Both the position numbers and the translations under genes were made by a program. This document shows positions 34,181 to 45,718 of a stretch of 64,000 bases of DNA, piece after piece (position 1 is the first letter of the stretch; each line of letters starts with the position of its first letter). A model generated the notes under the pieces. It was not told the DNA's origin. It was given only the letters and a program-made list of their open reading frames with translations, and made no database searches. The DNA comes from Muscardinus avellanarius (Eukaryota; Chordata; Mammalia; Rodentia; Gliridae): contig OY726560.1 in assembly GCA_963383645.1 (NCBI GenBank), positions 88,260,093 through 88,324,092 of the forward strand, written 5' to 3'.

Positions 34181-34182
34181 TG

Positions 34183-34386
34183 TGTGTGGTGTTGGGGGTG
34201 GAACCCAGGGACTTTTCTACCTCTGGGCTAAACTCCCAGACCTATTTTATACTTTATTTGGAAACAGGGTGTCACTAAGTTGCTGAGAGCCTCACTCAGT
34301 AGCTGAGGCTGGCTTTGAACCTGCGCGATCCTCCTGTCTCAGCCTCCCAAGTGCAGGGATTACAAGTGTGCACCACCACACCTGGT
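34183..34386 (-). mobile_element. B1-dID SINE, intermediate subfamily
   Basis: Antisense copy with AACCCAGGGACTTTTCTACC, CTCCCAGACC, and the undeleted AAGTTGCTGAGAGCCTCAC block. Little diverged. Confidence 0.92.
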
Positions 34387-34389
34387 GAG

Positions 34390-36325
34390 AAGGTTCATTC
34401 TTATCTCGATTAACATGACAGGCCTAAAAACAAAAACAGAAATAAGTGATAGAAGAGAATGCTCACGGAAAATAATCACTTATTTAAGTTTTTCAAATTA
34501 TACATGTAGAAAGGGAAAAGAATTAAGTCTGAAAGTCATCACAGGAAGACAAAGGAGGAATGAATAGAAGTTTAGAAACATATATTTTTGTTTAATGAAA
34601 GAAAGAAATTACTAACAATATAGTTGTCTGAAACTGTGATGGATGTCTTAGGTGGTACACAACTGTCAATTTTAGATAGGTCTTCCAGTGACTATTGAAT
34701 GAGTCCAGGGGCTGCTGGATGAGCTCTTGCTAGTGTTTTCCACTAGGCACTCAGCACCACAGTGCTGACGGGGTGGATAGATTATATGGCATTTCCAATA
34801 TTTATAGAAAATCTCTTTTCCTCTAACTCTCACAGGGCTATAAGCCTTTTGATAGATAGTCCAGTGTAACATGTACATTTTGTATCTATATCATATCCAT
34901 TTACTTTAAGTCCTTTGAGATAGAGAATTATGATTTATAGTATTTTGTATATCACAAGTTGAAATAGTGAACATATGAGTGAACTAATGAATTGTATAGT
35001 GATATATTTTCTTTCACAGCATGATAGCACTTTGGCTCTTTTTGGATGCTAATACACTGAATTATCATTCTCATCTGGTGGTATCCAATTTATCTTGTTT
35101 ACTCTTGTTTGTTAGAGGCTATCTGTTAGCTACTGGGAATGTAAAGGTGTATAATAACGTGGCCCTGCTGGGGACAAACATTCTGGCTTACCCATCTGTA
35201 CAAGCTGAATGACTGGCTTACAGTAAGCTGGTTGTTGAAAGATGGTGAGTTTCTCTTTCAACAGAGTTTGGTTTTAAAAGATAAACTAGAGCTGCAAGGG
35301 AGAAGGGCATTTTATGTGGAGAAAGGAACATAACCAAAGGTGTGGTGTACTATCACTGAGATCCAGTAAAGCAACCAAGTGACTGCGACAGGAGGGGTAG
35401 GAAAGGACATCCCAGTTGTGGTTGTCATCACAGCATTGACTCTCGAGGGTTGTGCTGAAGGGTGCAGTACATGCCTTGCAGCAGTGTTCATTGAGTTTGC
35501 CCATGGGTATCTCTCAACTGTTCTACTTTAGGAAAATTATAACCTTTTATGAACATTTTCCAGTCATTGGATGGTCTTTTGTAGGGACTGTTATAGGTGG
35601 GAGCATTCATGGGATACCCAAAGTGACCCAGACTCTTTGGACTTGCACTGGAACCTCATGGTACCTGGTGCTGAAATCATCTTTTGGTAGAGAAACTAAC
35701 GTTCCAGATGTTTGTGCATACAGTTTATGTCTGAAGTATTCTTTTGGGTGTATAAAAGTCTGGGATTGATGCATTTAGCCTAGAAGTCATGCCATTTTTG
35801 TCTGCCCTTTGGAAATTTCACTTTGCAGTCGAGCCTTAGTTCTTACAATGCTTAGAGAAAGTAAAGACAGTGGGCTAGTGACGGGGTCCCTTTTCAGAGG
35901 CAGCTACACATTTCATGGTCTATGTGGATTCTTCCAGAGTGTGCTTCCCCATGTGGCTACTGGTACTGCTTATGCAGTTGGTTAATTTTAAATTGGTGTC
36001 CGCATTTGTGGCTAAGTTGATTTGGAAAGCTCTCTAGCTTGACTCTTCATCTCTGTTGTGGTCCCCTGATGATGGTAGTGATAATCTTCTCTGTAGCTTC
36101 AGATTTAACAATGTATTTAGTAAGCAAATTGCTTTCTTACTTCATACTTCCATACTTAGCTGTGCGAGCAGTAAAGAGAGAATGTTCGTTCTGGCAAGCA
36201 TTAGGTATGGTTCGGAGGCACATGGGATTTCTTCTTAGAAGTTGCTTTCAGTTGCAGGCACATGTCATATACTGACGTGCTTTGCTGCTGGGAGCTAAGT
36301 AATCATTTTCCACCCTGCTGCCACG
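34390..36325. other. Mostly unique non-coding DNA
   Basis: L2-like sequence near 34,890-35,000. Frames of 60-105 codons at 34,385, 35,021, 35,452 and 36,039 overlap one another and lack recognisable domains. Confidence 0.4.
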
Positions 36326-36329
36326 GTGA

Positions 36330-36828
36330 ATTACACTTTCCTGAAAATCTTTGGATGGCTCCCATTTTGCTAAAGATAACATTTCTTCCCTATATTAACA
36401 GGGCCCTACAAGTCCTGGATCCTGCTCATATTTTCTGTATTCCTGTCTTAAAATCAAATGGAACTTGTACCATTTCCTCCCACCATGACCTTTGTACACA
36501 CTATTCTGCCTGGGATGGAATGCGACTTCTCTCCTTTCTTCTTCTGTCATGCCCATGCTCAGAGGATTTCAACCTGATCACCATTTCCCCTAGAGCTCCT
36601 AGCCTGAGCCACTACCTATGTAGACTCCAGCTTTAAGCTCATATGTCATTGATGTGGTTATATATGTCACTTAGAAGCATACATTAATTCTTACGATGAT
36701 CTGGTTAATATATTTCTTTTCCACTACGAACAAAAACCCTGTCAATATTGTTTATGATGGGTCTCCTTGGTGTAGCACCACGCCAGGCAGAGAAATATTC
36801 AAATATTGTTTGATAGATGAATGAATAC
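36330..36828 (+). mobile_element. L2 LINE 3' portion
   Basis: About 500 bp collinear with the sense L2 end: 'GGGCCCTACAAGTCCTGGAT', 'TACACACTATTCTGCCTGGG', 'ATGGAATGCGAC', 'GCTTTAAGCTCATATGTCA', 'AGCACCACGCCAGGCAGAGA' and terminal 'GATAGATGAATGAATA'. The 124-codon frame here is not a gene. Confidence 0.65.
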
Positions 36829-37009
36829 ATTGGAGTATATTACATTTAAATGTTTTTTAGAATCTCATGTTCCTGGTAAAGAGTAATTGGTCAATAATTT
36901 GCCTAATCCTGAAGTTTTTGTTTTTTGTTTTTGTTTTTTTTTTTTTAGAAATTTAAGGACTATTCAGTAGACTGAGATCCCTTGAAGGATTTGGAAAGTT
37001 ATGTGACAA

Positions 37010-37160
37010 GGGTGGATATGGTGATGTTTGGAGCCAGATAAATGTGATTTCAAATCCTTGTTCTACAACGTTGTTTACTGGCTTTTGTGTCCTTTGAAAT
37101 AGATCTTAAACTCTTTGAGACTCAGTTTTCTCACTGAGTGAATAAATGAAATGGGGCTAA
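37010..37160 (+). repeat. MIR relic
   Basis: 'GGAGCCAGATAAATGTGATT', 'TCAAATCCTTGTTCTAC' and 'GAGACTCAGTTTTCTCACTG' are the sense MIR core. Confidence 0.6.
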
Positions 37161-37565
37161 AAATCTCATTACAAAAATTTGGTGATTCTATTAAAATTTC
37201 AAAGGTTCCTAAATGTACCAACCAATCTTGCTTGAAAATATCATACGCTAGTAGATACAAGGACATTTTCTGTAGCATAATTAGTAACAGTAAAGTAACT
37301 AGAAACTTAAATGTTTAGAGAACTGATCAAATAAGTGATATAACATCTATCTATTCAAGGTAATACTATATAGTCACTAAATACAAATTTTATGTGAGTA
37401 AAATTAGACATGGGGAAATGAATTAAATATAGAAAATACAGATAACTTGGATACATGAGTACAGCAAATATATTTTATGTTAAAATTTAAGAGATTTCCA
37501 AAAAGCAATCCTTAATTGCTTTTTTACTAAACTTGCATAACTTCCTAATTAAATAAATGAAGAAT

Positions 37566-37680
37566 GGGTATAGAAGACCTAAGAGGTGAAATCAAGAAAT
37601 TTCTAGAAACAAACAAAAAAAGAGATACAATATATCAAAACCTCTGGGGCACTTTGAAGGCAGTATTAAGAGGAAATTTT
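37566..37680 (+). mobile_element. L1 ORF2 relic, part 1
   Basis: Encodes a decayed ORF2 segment between the endonuclease and reverse transcriptase domains (frame containing '...W.TLKAVLRG'). Ends at the SINE insertion point. TAAGAGGAAA-TTTT at 37,667-37,680 is the left TSD. Confidence 0.75.
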
Positions 37681-37882
37681 TTTTTAATTTTTAAAATTTT
37701 TTAAAATATTTTTGTGGGTTTGGGGATGGAACCCAGGGGCATTTTACCTCCGAGCTACAGCCCCTGCCCTTTTTTTTATTCTTTATTTTGAAACTGGGTC
37801 TCACTGAGTTGCAGAGGACCTCACTACGTAGCGGAGGCTGTCCGTGAACCGCAATCCTCCTGTCTCAGCCTCCTGAATGCTG
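37681..37882 (-). mobile_element. B1-dID SINE inserted in L1
   Basis: Antisense, 5' truncated copy ('GCGGAAGGCC' subfamily: GGGATGGAACCCAGGGGC, GAGGCTGTCCGTGAACCG) ending at CCTGAATGCTG. Flanked by TAAGAGGAAA at 37,667 and 37,883, so the L1 is older. Confidence 0.92.
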
Positions 37883-38720
37883 TAAGAGGAAAATTTATAG
37901 CACTGAATGCTCACATAAGAAAAACAGAAAATCATCAAATTAAGCTAACAACACACCTCAAAGCACTTGAAAAACAGGAATGATCTAACCCCAAAGCCAG
38001 TAGAAGACAGCAAATTATTAAAATCAGAGCAGAAACTAATGAAGTAAAAAATAAAAAACAATACAGAAAATCAACAAAAGCAAAAGCTGGTTTCTTGAAA
38101 AAAAATTAACAAGATAGATAAATCACTAGCCAACCTAACTAAAAAAAAAGAGAGAATCAACCCGAATTATGAAGATAAGAGAAGAAAAAAAATAGATATT
38201 AATACTGACTGTGTAGAAATCCAGAGGATTATCAGAAACTACTTTGAAAAACTATACTCCAACAAAATGGAAAATCTGGAGAAAATTGACAACTTTCTAG
38301 ATAAATACAACCTTCCTAAACTGAGTCAAAGAGATATAGAAAATTTAAACCAACCAACAACAATCAAAGAGATTGAAACAGACATAAAGAACCTACCATC
38401 AAAGAAAAGCCCAGGACCCGATGGTTCCCAAGTGAATTCTATGAAAACTTTATAGGAGAACTAATACCATTACGTCAATCTATTTCATGAAATAGAAAAA
38501 AACACAACTCTCCCAAATACATTCTATGAATCCAACATCACATGAATACCAAAACCAAATAAAGATAGTTCAAGGAAGGAGAACTACAGGCCTATATCTT
38601 TGATGAGTTTGGATGTAAAACCACTAAACAAAATACTAGCAACACGCATTCAAAACCACATCAATAGGTTCATCCCAGAGATGCAAGGCTGGTTCAACAT
38701 ACGAAAATCAATCCATGTAA
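37883..38720 (+). mobile_element. L1 ORF2 relic, part 2
   Basis: Continues the L1 ORF2 into the reverse transcriptase domain. A 62-codon open stretch (38,267-38,452) holds the ORF2 block with KKSPGPDG, and the block near 38,670-38,700 encodes MQGWFN. Several stops and frameshifts. The relic lacks both L1 ends. Confidence 0.88.
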
Positions 38721-38724
38721 CCCT

Positions 38725-38966
38725 TTTTTCCTTTCTTTCTTCCCTTCTCCTCTTCCTTTTGCTTCGTACTAGAGATTGAATCCATAGGCATTCTCCCTCC
38801 GAGCTATACCTCCCAACCTTTCGTAAACTGTTTTGAAACAGGGTCTCTCTTGCTAGGCTGCTGAGAGCCTCAGTAAGTTGCTGAGGCTGGTTTCTAACCT
38901 ATGATCCTCTTGTCTCAGCCTCCCACATACTGGGGTTAGAGGTGTGTACCACCACACCTGGCTGAA
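38725..38966 (-). mobile_element. B1-dID SINE with pyrimidine-rich tail side
   Basis: Antisense copy (GAGATTGAATCCATAGGC, ATTCTCCCTCCGAGC, GGTGTGTACCACCACACC). A 50-bp CT-rich stretch at its tail side separates it from the L1 relic. Confidence 0.88.
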
Positions 38967-38969
38967 CCA

Positions 38970-40625
38970 TCCTTTTCTGGAGTTCTGCGCCTGAGCATAA
39001 GCTGAGCATACACTGTCTCCATTTCAAACTAGGACTTCTGTTGAGCTCAGACAGTTCTGGAGCTACTTGCTGATGAGTGAATTTTTTTCCCACTGATAGT
39101 GATCTTGTAGCTGTTAGACACTCCCAAACTAAGTTTTACATCTCAACCTAAATATATCTTTCCTGTCCCACACTGGCATTTATTAGAGGACTGGCAAAAG
39201 ACCAGACAAAAGCATAGCATTGTGGTGTGAATGACAATCTGAGTTTTTATGTCTTGTTGGTGAGGTCACTGCATACCAGCCTGTTGTTACTGTCTCTATT
39301 CTTGATACAGTAAACACTCATACCTTTATAATCCCGCATGATTCCATCGGCTGACACATCTCCAAGTGGTTTTGATTGACTGCTTTTCACTTGGGACGCT
39401 AAAGGGAATAAGAAGAGGTTCACAGAGGAGCCTTCTGCATGGAGGGAAAAAATTTCTGGGGATATGTGCGCATCTAAACTAAAACTGTGAACTCCAGCAG
39501 AGCCTGTATCCAGGACTTTAAAAATAGAACAGACTTATTTATTTGATAATGTACTTACTTGCACTAAGCCTTTGTGCTTTTTTTTTGGTCAGAACTGAGC
39601 ATATGGCCTTTTAATGAGAGATATGTTAATATCTATGCTAACAGTAGTACAATAGAAAGATTAGTTGCACAATCTTTTACGCTAGTAAGGAATTAGAGCT
39701 GGTTCCTCAAGGAGCATCTGCTTCCTAGGTAGCTTTCAGATACAGATACTTTAAGGCAAAAGGGGCTGCAAAGTAGTATGTGCTTGAAAAATGTGCACAC
39801 AGGTGATGCTCTAATATTTCAGGGTCTGTGATATTACCATAAACATTTCAAACTCAGGTGATTGCTGTTACATAGTAACTTTCATTTGCAGACCTATAAA
39901 ATCAACAATGAAAATGTTTGTTTTCTTACTGCTCTTTGAGAGAAAAGACCTCTGATAGTAGCTGAGTGCCATTAAAAAGCATTATTGACAAAAGGACCAA
40001 ACAAAACTGGTAGCACCATTTCTGGAATACAGTACACCATCCCTAAACTGAATGAAATTGAGTGTATATTCTTGTCCTATCCTGTGCTTGACATGTTTCT
40101 ATACCTGCTTGCATTAACAGCTCTTTCTAGAGGACCTGCCTCCCCCTTGGCTCTCAGAAGTGGCAGCCACACTTACTGGACAATGCATCCCCTCTTCCTT
40201 GCCATGATTAGTTGGTTAGGGATGGAGTCCTAATCAAAAGTGAGCAAATCCATTCATTGGACAGCAGCTCAAAGACATGATATTTTTGATGCTGAACCCC
40301 AGAATGCAGTGAGCTGTACAGAATGGGCTGTGTAGGTGCCCATACATAACACATGCAAGATTCATACACACAGGGATGGGGTGGGCTGGGAATAGAAGAG
40401 TGTGGAGGAGAATGTAGAATTGAGAAAGCTAGAAGGAATGACCTCAGGATCTGACATTGTACTTCTAGTTTCGCTGAGTCCATTCAATGCAATCTATCCA
40501 CACAATAAAGACCGTTTACTGACACTACCTTGAGTGATTTCCTGTTGCCAAGAGAGTTTTAATGAGAATACCCCATTTTACAACATGTTCCTGTACGCAT
40601 AACTATTATGGGAACATATTTCGTC
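38970..40625. other. Unique non-coding DNA
   Basis: No gene or clear transposon. Two frames of 82 and 91 codons (39,985 and 40,208) have no recognised domain. Confidence 0.4.
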
Positions 40626-40628
40626 TGT

Positions 40629-40684
40629 CCTCCTCCTCCTCCTCCTCCTCCTCCTCCTCCTCCTCCTCCTCCTCCTCCTCCTCC
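40629..40684. repeat. (TCC)n microsatellite
   Basis: About 18 TCC units. Translated frames across it are simple Ser or Arg runs, not proteins. Confidence 0.95.
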
Positions 40685-40687
40685 CAG

Positions 40688-40691
<4 letters not shown>

Positions 40692-40729
<38 letters not shown>
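40692..40729. repeat. (TG)n microsatellite
   Basis: About 18 TG units between the TCC array and a SINE, forming a compound satellite. Confidence 0.95.
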
Positions 40730-40731
<2 letters not shown>

Positions 40732-40925
40732 ACTGGGGATTGAACTAGGAGGCATTCTACCTCCAAGATACACACCCAGAACCTTTTATTTTTGTGTTTA
40801 AACAGGTGCTAAACTAGGTTGCTGAGAATCTTCCTACATTGCTGAGGCTATCCTCAAAACTGTGATCTTCCTGTCTCACCCTCCCTAGTACTAGGATTAT
40901 AGATGTGCACGACTACACCTAGCTG
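40730..40925 (-). mobile_element. B1-dID SINE
   Basis: Antisense copy (GGGGATTGAACTAGGAGG, CATTCTACCTCCAAGATAC, GATGTGCACGACTACACC), old. Confidence 0.88.
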
Positions 40926-40983
40926 AGGAATCTATTTCTATACTCAAATTGTTGATATAAGATTGTTCTTGAAGAGTCTCTTA

Positions 40984-41032
40984 AATAATCAAAAGACTAG
41001 AAGTCTCCAGTTAATAATCAAAAGACTAGAAG
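40984..41032. repeat. Short tandem duplication
   Basis: AATAATCAAAAGACTAGAAG occurs at 40,984-41,003 and again, identically, at 41,013-41,032 (period 29 bp). Confidence 0.85.
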
Positions 41033-41034
41033 GT

Positions 41035-41590
41035 TCTCAGTGTAATAAAAATAGTTAGTATTCCAGTATGGAAAATGTATTCCAGATGGAATGCTATTGA
41101 AGCTTATAAGTCTAGAGTAAACATGGAGATGTTCACCAAATACTTAAATATAAGAACCAGATGGCATTTTTTAAGGCCTAAAAAGGATTATTTTCATTCA
41201 AATAAGCAATACCACTTTACCAACTACAAACGGGGTAAGTAGAATTCATTACTCAGATAAATTTCATGGAACAGAGATCTGTAATCAGTGATTGATATAA
41301 ATTAGGAAGTTTGAAAACTATTTCTACCTCTGAAAATGTTTTTGCCTTCTACGACAGCATTCTCTTCATTCAGGATCCAGTTCTAAGGCTAAGCAGTGCC
41401 ATTTATCCCAGGGTTTCTTCTGGGTAGCAAGTATGAATTTGCCCCATGACACTCAGATGGTGTTGTTACTTGCTTCTTATGAACTGAATTCTCTCCCCAA
41501 GGGTCTGGAGAAAGTATGCCATCATGAAAATTGGGGGAAAGGGCTTTTATCATGAGTTCACCAGTGTCAAAACCAAGAATATATTCCTTT
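41035..41590. other. Unique DNA
   Basis: No recognisable feature. Confidence 0.4.
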
Positions 41591-41596
41591 TTTTAA

Positions 41597-41772
41597 AAAA
41601 ATTTATTGGCACATAGTAGTCATACATCTTAATAGAGTACAAGATGGCAGAGGCATACATGCACACATCACTCATTTAGCCCTTACCCAATTCCCACCCC
41701 ACTCCCTCTCTCCTCTCTCCTCATGTTTGGCTTAGTGATTGACTTTGGTATGTTTGTGAATGCACATCATTC
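41597..41772 (-). mobile_element. L1 3' UTR, antisense
   Basis: 'TTATTGGCACATAGTAGTCA', 'GCATACATGCACACATCACT', 'CCCACCCCACTCCC', 'GTGATTGACTTTGGTATG' line up with the plus-strand order at 45,356-45,500. This shows that the tail of the 45-kb element is L1-like over about 150 bp. Confidence 0.65.
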
Positions 41773-41779
41773 ACATTAG

Positions 41780-43335
41780 AAGCATATATTCTGAATCTAC
41801 ATGGGCCATTTCTAATTGCAGGTGTACTTAGTGCCAAATCTGCCCAAGGTGTCTTTGCCCAGTTATGCCACTTTAGATAAGCTACGTACCAGCACAAGGC
41901 CATGGTACTTGGGTCAACCTGTCAAAATATAAATAACCAAGGGTTATGGGAGATCCTCCACCACTCCAGGTTCTACTTCTTTACTGGAGATCACCAGCCT
42001 TTCTGTCTCAGGGAAACACCTTCTAGTTATGGTTGGGCCACTGCTCACTTAAGAATGATAAACTTTCCACTTTGAGATATCTAGATTTTTCTACTCCAAT
42101 TGCCCTGAAAGACAGAAGCTATTTACTTCTTTTTTGTAAAGAGTTCAGCCTTTTCAAAAATATATATTTTCACTTGTAAATATTTTAGAACAAATACTGC
42201 TATGAATACATGTAAAGCAAAAATAGAAAAATAAAAAGGACTCTTAGTTTTTGTTACCTTGGTTGAACTTGAACTATTTCTTACTGAATTTCTTACTCTA
42301 GTCTGCCTTATGAATACACAGCTTTAATCTAGCACTTGGATTCTCCACATTAAATATAATAGAGGAAAACAAAACAATTTTCTTTCATCAACAGAAAAGT
42401 AAAGCGATCACAAATAATCAAGAAAAATTATCCTTCTATATAATAAGGACTAATCAATAAAATTCTTCAGCCCTATTTTTGGTAATTTTTCCCCTTAGTG
42501 GATCTAAGCCAAAAAACAAAGTCAGCCAAAAGTTTCATTTCTGAATGGAAAAAGAGAAAATTAAAAGTATTTGTGCAAAACAAAAACAGCACAGAAAATC
42601 AAATTATAATCCTTGCCAGGTTGATGACCAAGTACATTTGACCCACTATTTTTTCTTGTATTTTATGGGCTATGAACAGACATTTTATATAAATACAAGT
42701 TTATTCCATTTTTAAGTGGCTTGAAATAAAATCGCTTGGTTTAATTTGATTTTCTAAATGGACGAAAGACCTGAATATGAGCCGGACATTGACATTCCAT
42801 AACATCTATTGGTGGTGACACTGCTGGAGAGCAGCGTACTGTTCCTGAGAATGCCATTCTGTGCAGGATGTCGGAGTCACCTGCTATAGGAACAGAACTT
42901 GCTCATAGAAGAAAAAAAGCTTTCAAACCCTTGGCCAAGTCTCCGTTGAAGTGATTCTGTCTTTCTGCCACTTATTGGGGTATCTGGAAAAGGAAGCTGT
43001 TTGCTTGCTTGTTTTTATTTTTAGGATTAAACATTTCTATTTTGTTCCTCATTGGACACAATAGCAGATTTTTCTTTCATCAAATATTTGTAGAGCCCAC
43101 TTAGGTTTAAGTCACTGTTAGGCAATTTGTTCTAAATCACTTTGCATTTTTGCAAAATAAAACTGATTTCCTTTCCTTGAAAATATTAATAATCGCCATT
43201 CTACATATAATCTTGTGTGCTACCATCTGCTTTTGCTGGCAGTTCTTTCCATTTTCTTCGCTTAATGCCCTGGAGATGGATTTCATAACATCCCATTTTT
43301 GAAGCCAGTCTTCTTCCAATGCCTTATTTTTTATT
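41780..43335. other. Unique AT-rich non-coding DNA
   Basis: No gene or clear repeat. 42,120-42,750 is particularly AT-rich. Confidence 0.4.
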
Positions 43336-43340
43336 TTATA

Positions 43341-43354
43341 TTTATGATGGTTTT
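43341..43354. repeat. Target-site duplication, left copy
   Basis: TTTATGATGGTTTT recurs exactly at 43,548-43,561. Confidence 0.85.
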
Positions 43355-43547
43355 ATTTTTATTATTTGTTGTGGTACTGGGGTTCCTGGAAACCCTCCTA
43401 CCTCCAGGCTACACTCCCAGGCCTATTTTATATTTTCATTTGGAAACAGGGTCTCTTAAGCCAGCATGGCTGGCTTTGAACCTGCGCAATCCTGCTGTCT
43501 CCGCCTCCCAAGTGCAGGGATTACAAGTGTGCGCCACCACGCCTGGC
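43355..43547 (-). mobile_element. Short-form B1-dID SINE
   Basis: Antisense short-subfamily copy (CTGGGGTTCCTGGAAACCC, GTCTCTTAAGCCAGCATGGC, GTGCGCCACCACGCCTGGC) with a perfect 14-bp TSD. Confidence 0.95.
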
Positions 43548-43561
43548 TTTATGATGGTTTT
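43548..43561. repeat. Target-site duplication, right copy
   Basis: Exact copy of 43,341-43,354. Confidence 0.85.
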
Positions 43562-43911
43562 TCAAAATAAAATTCCAAAAGCTGAATTTTTATTTCCTAT
43601 ACAAGATATTAGTAAAATAATTTTTTTGATAGAATGAGTGGCAGGGAGACATGAAAATAAAACACTGAAAAAAAATTTAAAGTTGAAAATTGCATAATCA
43701 AAATGGTGAAAATTGGTTAAGTTATGAAGACCTAGTCTTTCTTTGAGAATTTTAGAAAATCATGTAAAATGGTTTATTAAAATTTCTACCAGGAATGGTT
43801 AAAACAGAGAGAGGGGGGGGATGAATGAGAATGAACGAGAATATGGATAGACTGTATTTCTAACATTTGGAGAAAAAGGAATATTTCAAAATATTTCTAA
43901 TTTCTCAAGTC

Positions 43912-44082
43912 AGTAGTTTTCAAATTCTAACCCATCAGAGTGTCTGGAAGGGTTGTTAAGACAAAATGCTGGTCCCCTGGACCCTGGAATTTCTGGTGTA
44001 GGAGGTCTGAGGTGGGACCAGATGTTTGCATTTCTGACACAGTCTCTGGTGTACTGAGGCACTTCGGGACCCACTGCTCTGA
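43912..44082 (-). mobile_element. MER5A hAT MITE
   Basis: 'GTAGTTTTCAAATTCTAACC', 'CATCAGAGTGTCTGGAAGGG', 'GTAGGAGGTCTGAGGTGGGA', 'TTTGCATTTCTGACACAG' and 'GGACCCACTGCTCTGA' are the antisense MER5A order, nearly full length. Confidence 0.75.
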
Positions 44083-44099
44083 GAGTAAGCGCGACTGTC

Positions 44100-45300
44100 C
44101 AAGTCCCCAAGTGTGACCACACAAAAACCATTTGACCAGTTAGCCTTGATTTCTTCATCTGTACAATAAGGATCATCTCAAAGTGGCTGTTTCACGGACT
44201 TGGGCACACCAGCTAACATTTTACTGTAAAAACCCTTAACTCCTGTGCAATTATAACTTGTGTCATTGTATCATTTTATACACAGTACAGTTCATTACTT
44301 CCTGGGGTATCAGTTGTCTTTCTTGTCATTATTTGGCATCTATCATGTGATACATTCCCCAACTTTCTGAGAACTTGGAAATGAGAACTTGGAAACTGTG
44401 AATTCAAATTTGAACTGTAATACAGATGATAATTCATCAAAAGAACAAGATTATTTCCAGTTCTGTAAGATTCCAGTATAACTCACTTGAATTAATTAAC
44501 CTACATAAAACAGTAACATATATAATTAGAAAGGGGTTAGACTGTACCTATCCCAGTAGAGTTCTGGTCACAAAGCCTTCCCCAATGTGAAGATGAACAC
44601 AGAAGTTTTAACCACACCTTCTTATTTTTATCAGGACTGTCCTGGATTTTGCCTGTTGGCATAACTATGAATAGTGCCTTCTTTTACCAGGAGTGTCCCT
44701 GTTTAGATTATAAATGTTATACTCTCTTTAATGCCAGGTTATGGTATTTTAATATTTCCATTCTCATGGGTAAACATACTTGTAAGGTATGAACCTGTTC
44801 AACTTTCTATGCCTGATGACATTAAATAATGTTTTAGCATAATGAAAATCTCTTGCTCTGATTTCAGTTTGGCCAAAAGATCTTGTGATTCTCATGTTCC
44901 TATTTTGGTTTCCTTAGGGCCTGTGATAGCTATTTGCACCAGTTTCTCAAATATGCATGTTGCATGAGAACACAAGGTTTCCAGGGCACTTACTTAGGGA
45001 GTACGCAGATTAGCTGGGATGTCATAGCAGTCCATTTCCATGGGGCCCGGACACATTTGTATATCCAGTGGGACCTATCCGGTAGGTAAGAGTAAGCATT
45101 TTCGTGGTGCCTGAATGCTGGAACAGATAGACCAAGTGTAGTGGATTGAGAGAAAGGAGCTCGCCTCCAGAAGAACCCTGAGTCCACGTCCAGTGAGGTG
45201 TGCAGCACTGACTGACAGATGCTCAAGCCAGCTTCCTCTAAAGAGAAAGCACTCATGCCAACTGAAACCTTTGGACTGTAGACAATAATTATTAGATAAA
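44100..45300. other. Unique non-coding DNA
   Basis: A small MIR-like patch lies near 44,140-44,180. The moderately GC-rich block 44,985-45,255 carries an 88-codon minus frame with no recognised domain. Confidence 0.4.
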
Positions 45301-45306
45301 TAGTTA

Positions 45307-45320
45307 AAGGGGAATGTTTT
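45307..45320. repeat. Target-site duplication, left copy
   Basis: AAGGGGAATGTTTT is repeated exactly at 47,106-47,119. In the element's orientation it begins with AAAA after an A-rich tail, as expected for L1-endonuclease target-primed insertion. Confidence 0.93.
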
Positions 45321-45357
45321 TTAAAAATTTTTAATTTTTTTATTTTTAATTTATTTT
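45321..45357 (-). repeat. A-rich tail of the composite element
   Basis: On the minus strand this is AATAAAAATAAATTAAAAAT-type sequence after CACCAAT and directly before the TSD. It is not a pure poly-A, which suggests moderate age or tail remodelling. Confidence 0.8.
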
Positions 45358-45510
45358 TATTGGTGCATTGTAATCATACATCACATTGGAATACAAGACT
45401 TGAGAGGATATACAAGCACACATCATCCAATTCCCATCCCATTCCCTCCCCCTCCCTCGATCCCATGCTTGTTTGGTGATTAACTTTGATACATATGTTT
45501 ATGTACCTTC
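45358..45510 (-). mobile_element. L1 3' UTR-like module
   Basis: The plus strand reads TATTGGTGCATTGTAATCAT, TGAGAGGATATACAAGCAC, a C-rich CCCATCCCATTCCC tract and GGTGATTAACTTTGATAC. It aligns in order with 41,597-41,772 and ends like the sense L1 at 27.5 kb. It probably supplies the L1 reverse-transcriptase recognition end. Confidence 0.7.
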
Positions 45511-45718
45511 TGCTTTTTAAAGAGGCTCCATCCTCCCCTATTCCATACCCTCTGATTGGTCACTTTATTGCTTCACTATACGGCCCTTTCTATAGCTCAA
45601 CCACTTCCTGTTGCCCCTTTTCTCCTAGTTATTGCTGATTAGGGGAAACATCTGGTTTTAATTTTCTGTGATATTTCTCTGTGCATGCCGCGTTGCAAAT
45701 ACCGATCCCACTCTTGAC

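Noticed and set aside
36262..36636. 124-codon plus-strand frame with several Cys
   Set aside because: It coincides with an L2 LINE 3' region in sense orientation, so the frame is fortuitous.
40562..40801. Poly-Ser and poly-Arg frames
   Set aside because: They are simple translations of the TCC and TG microsatellites.
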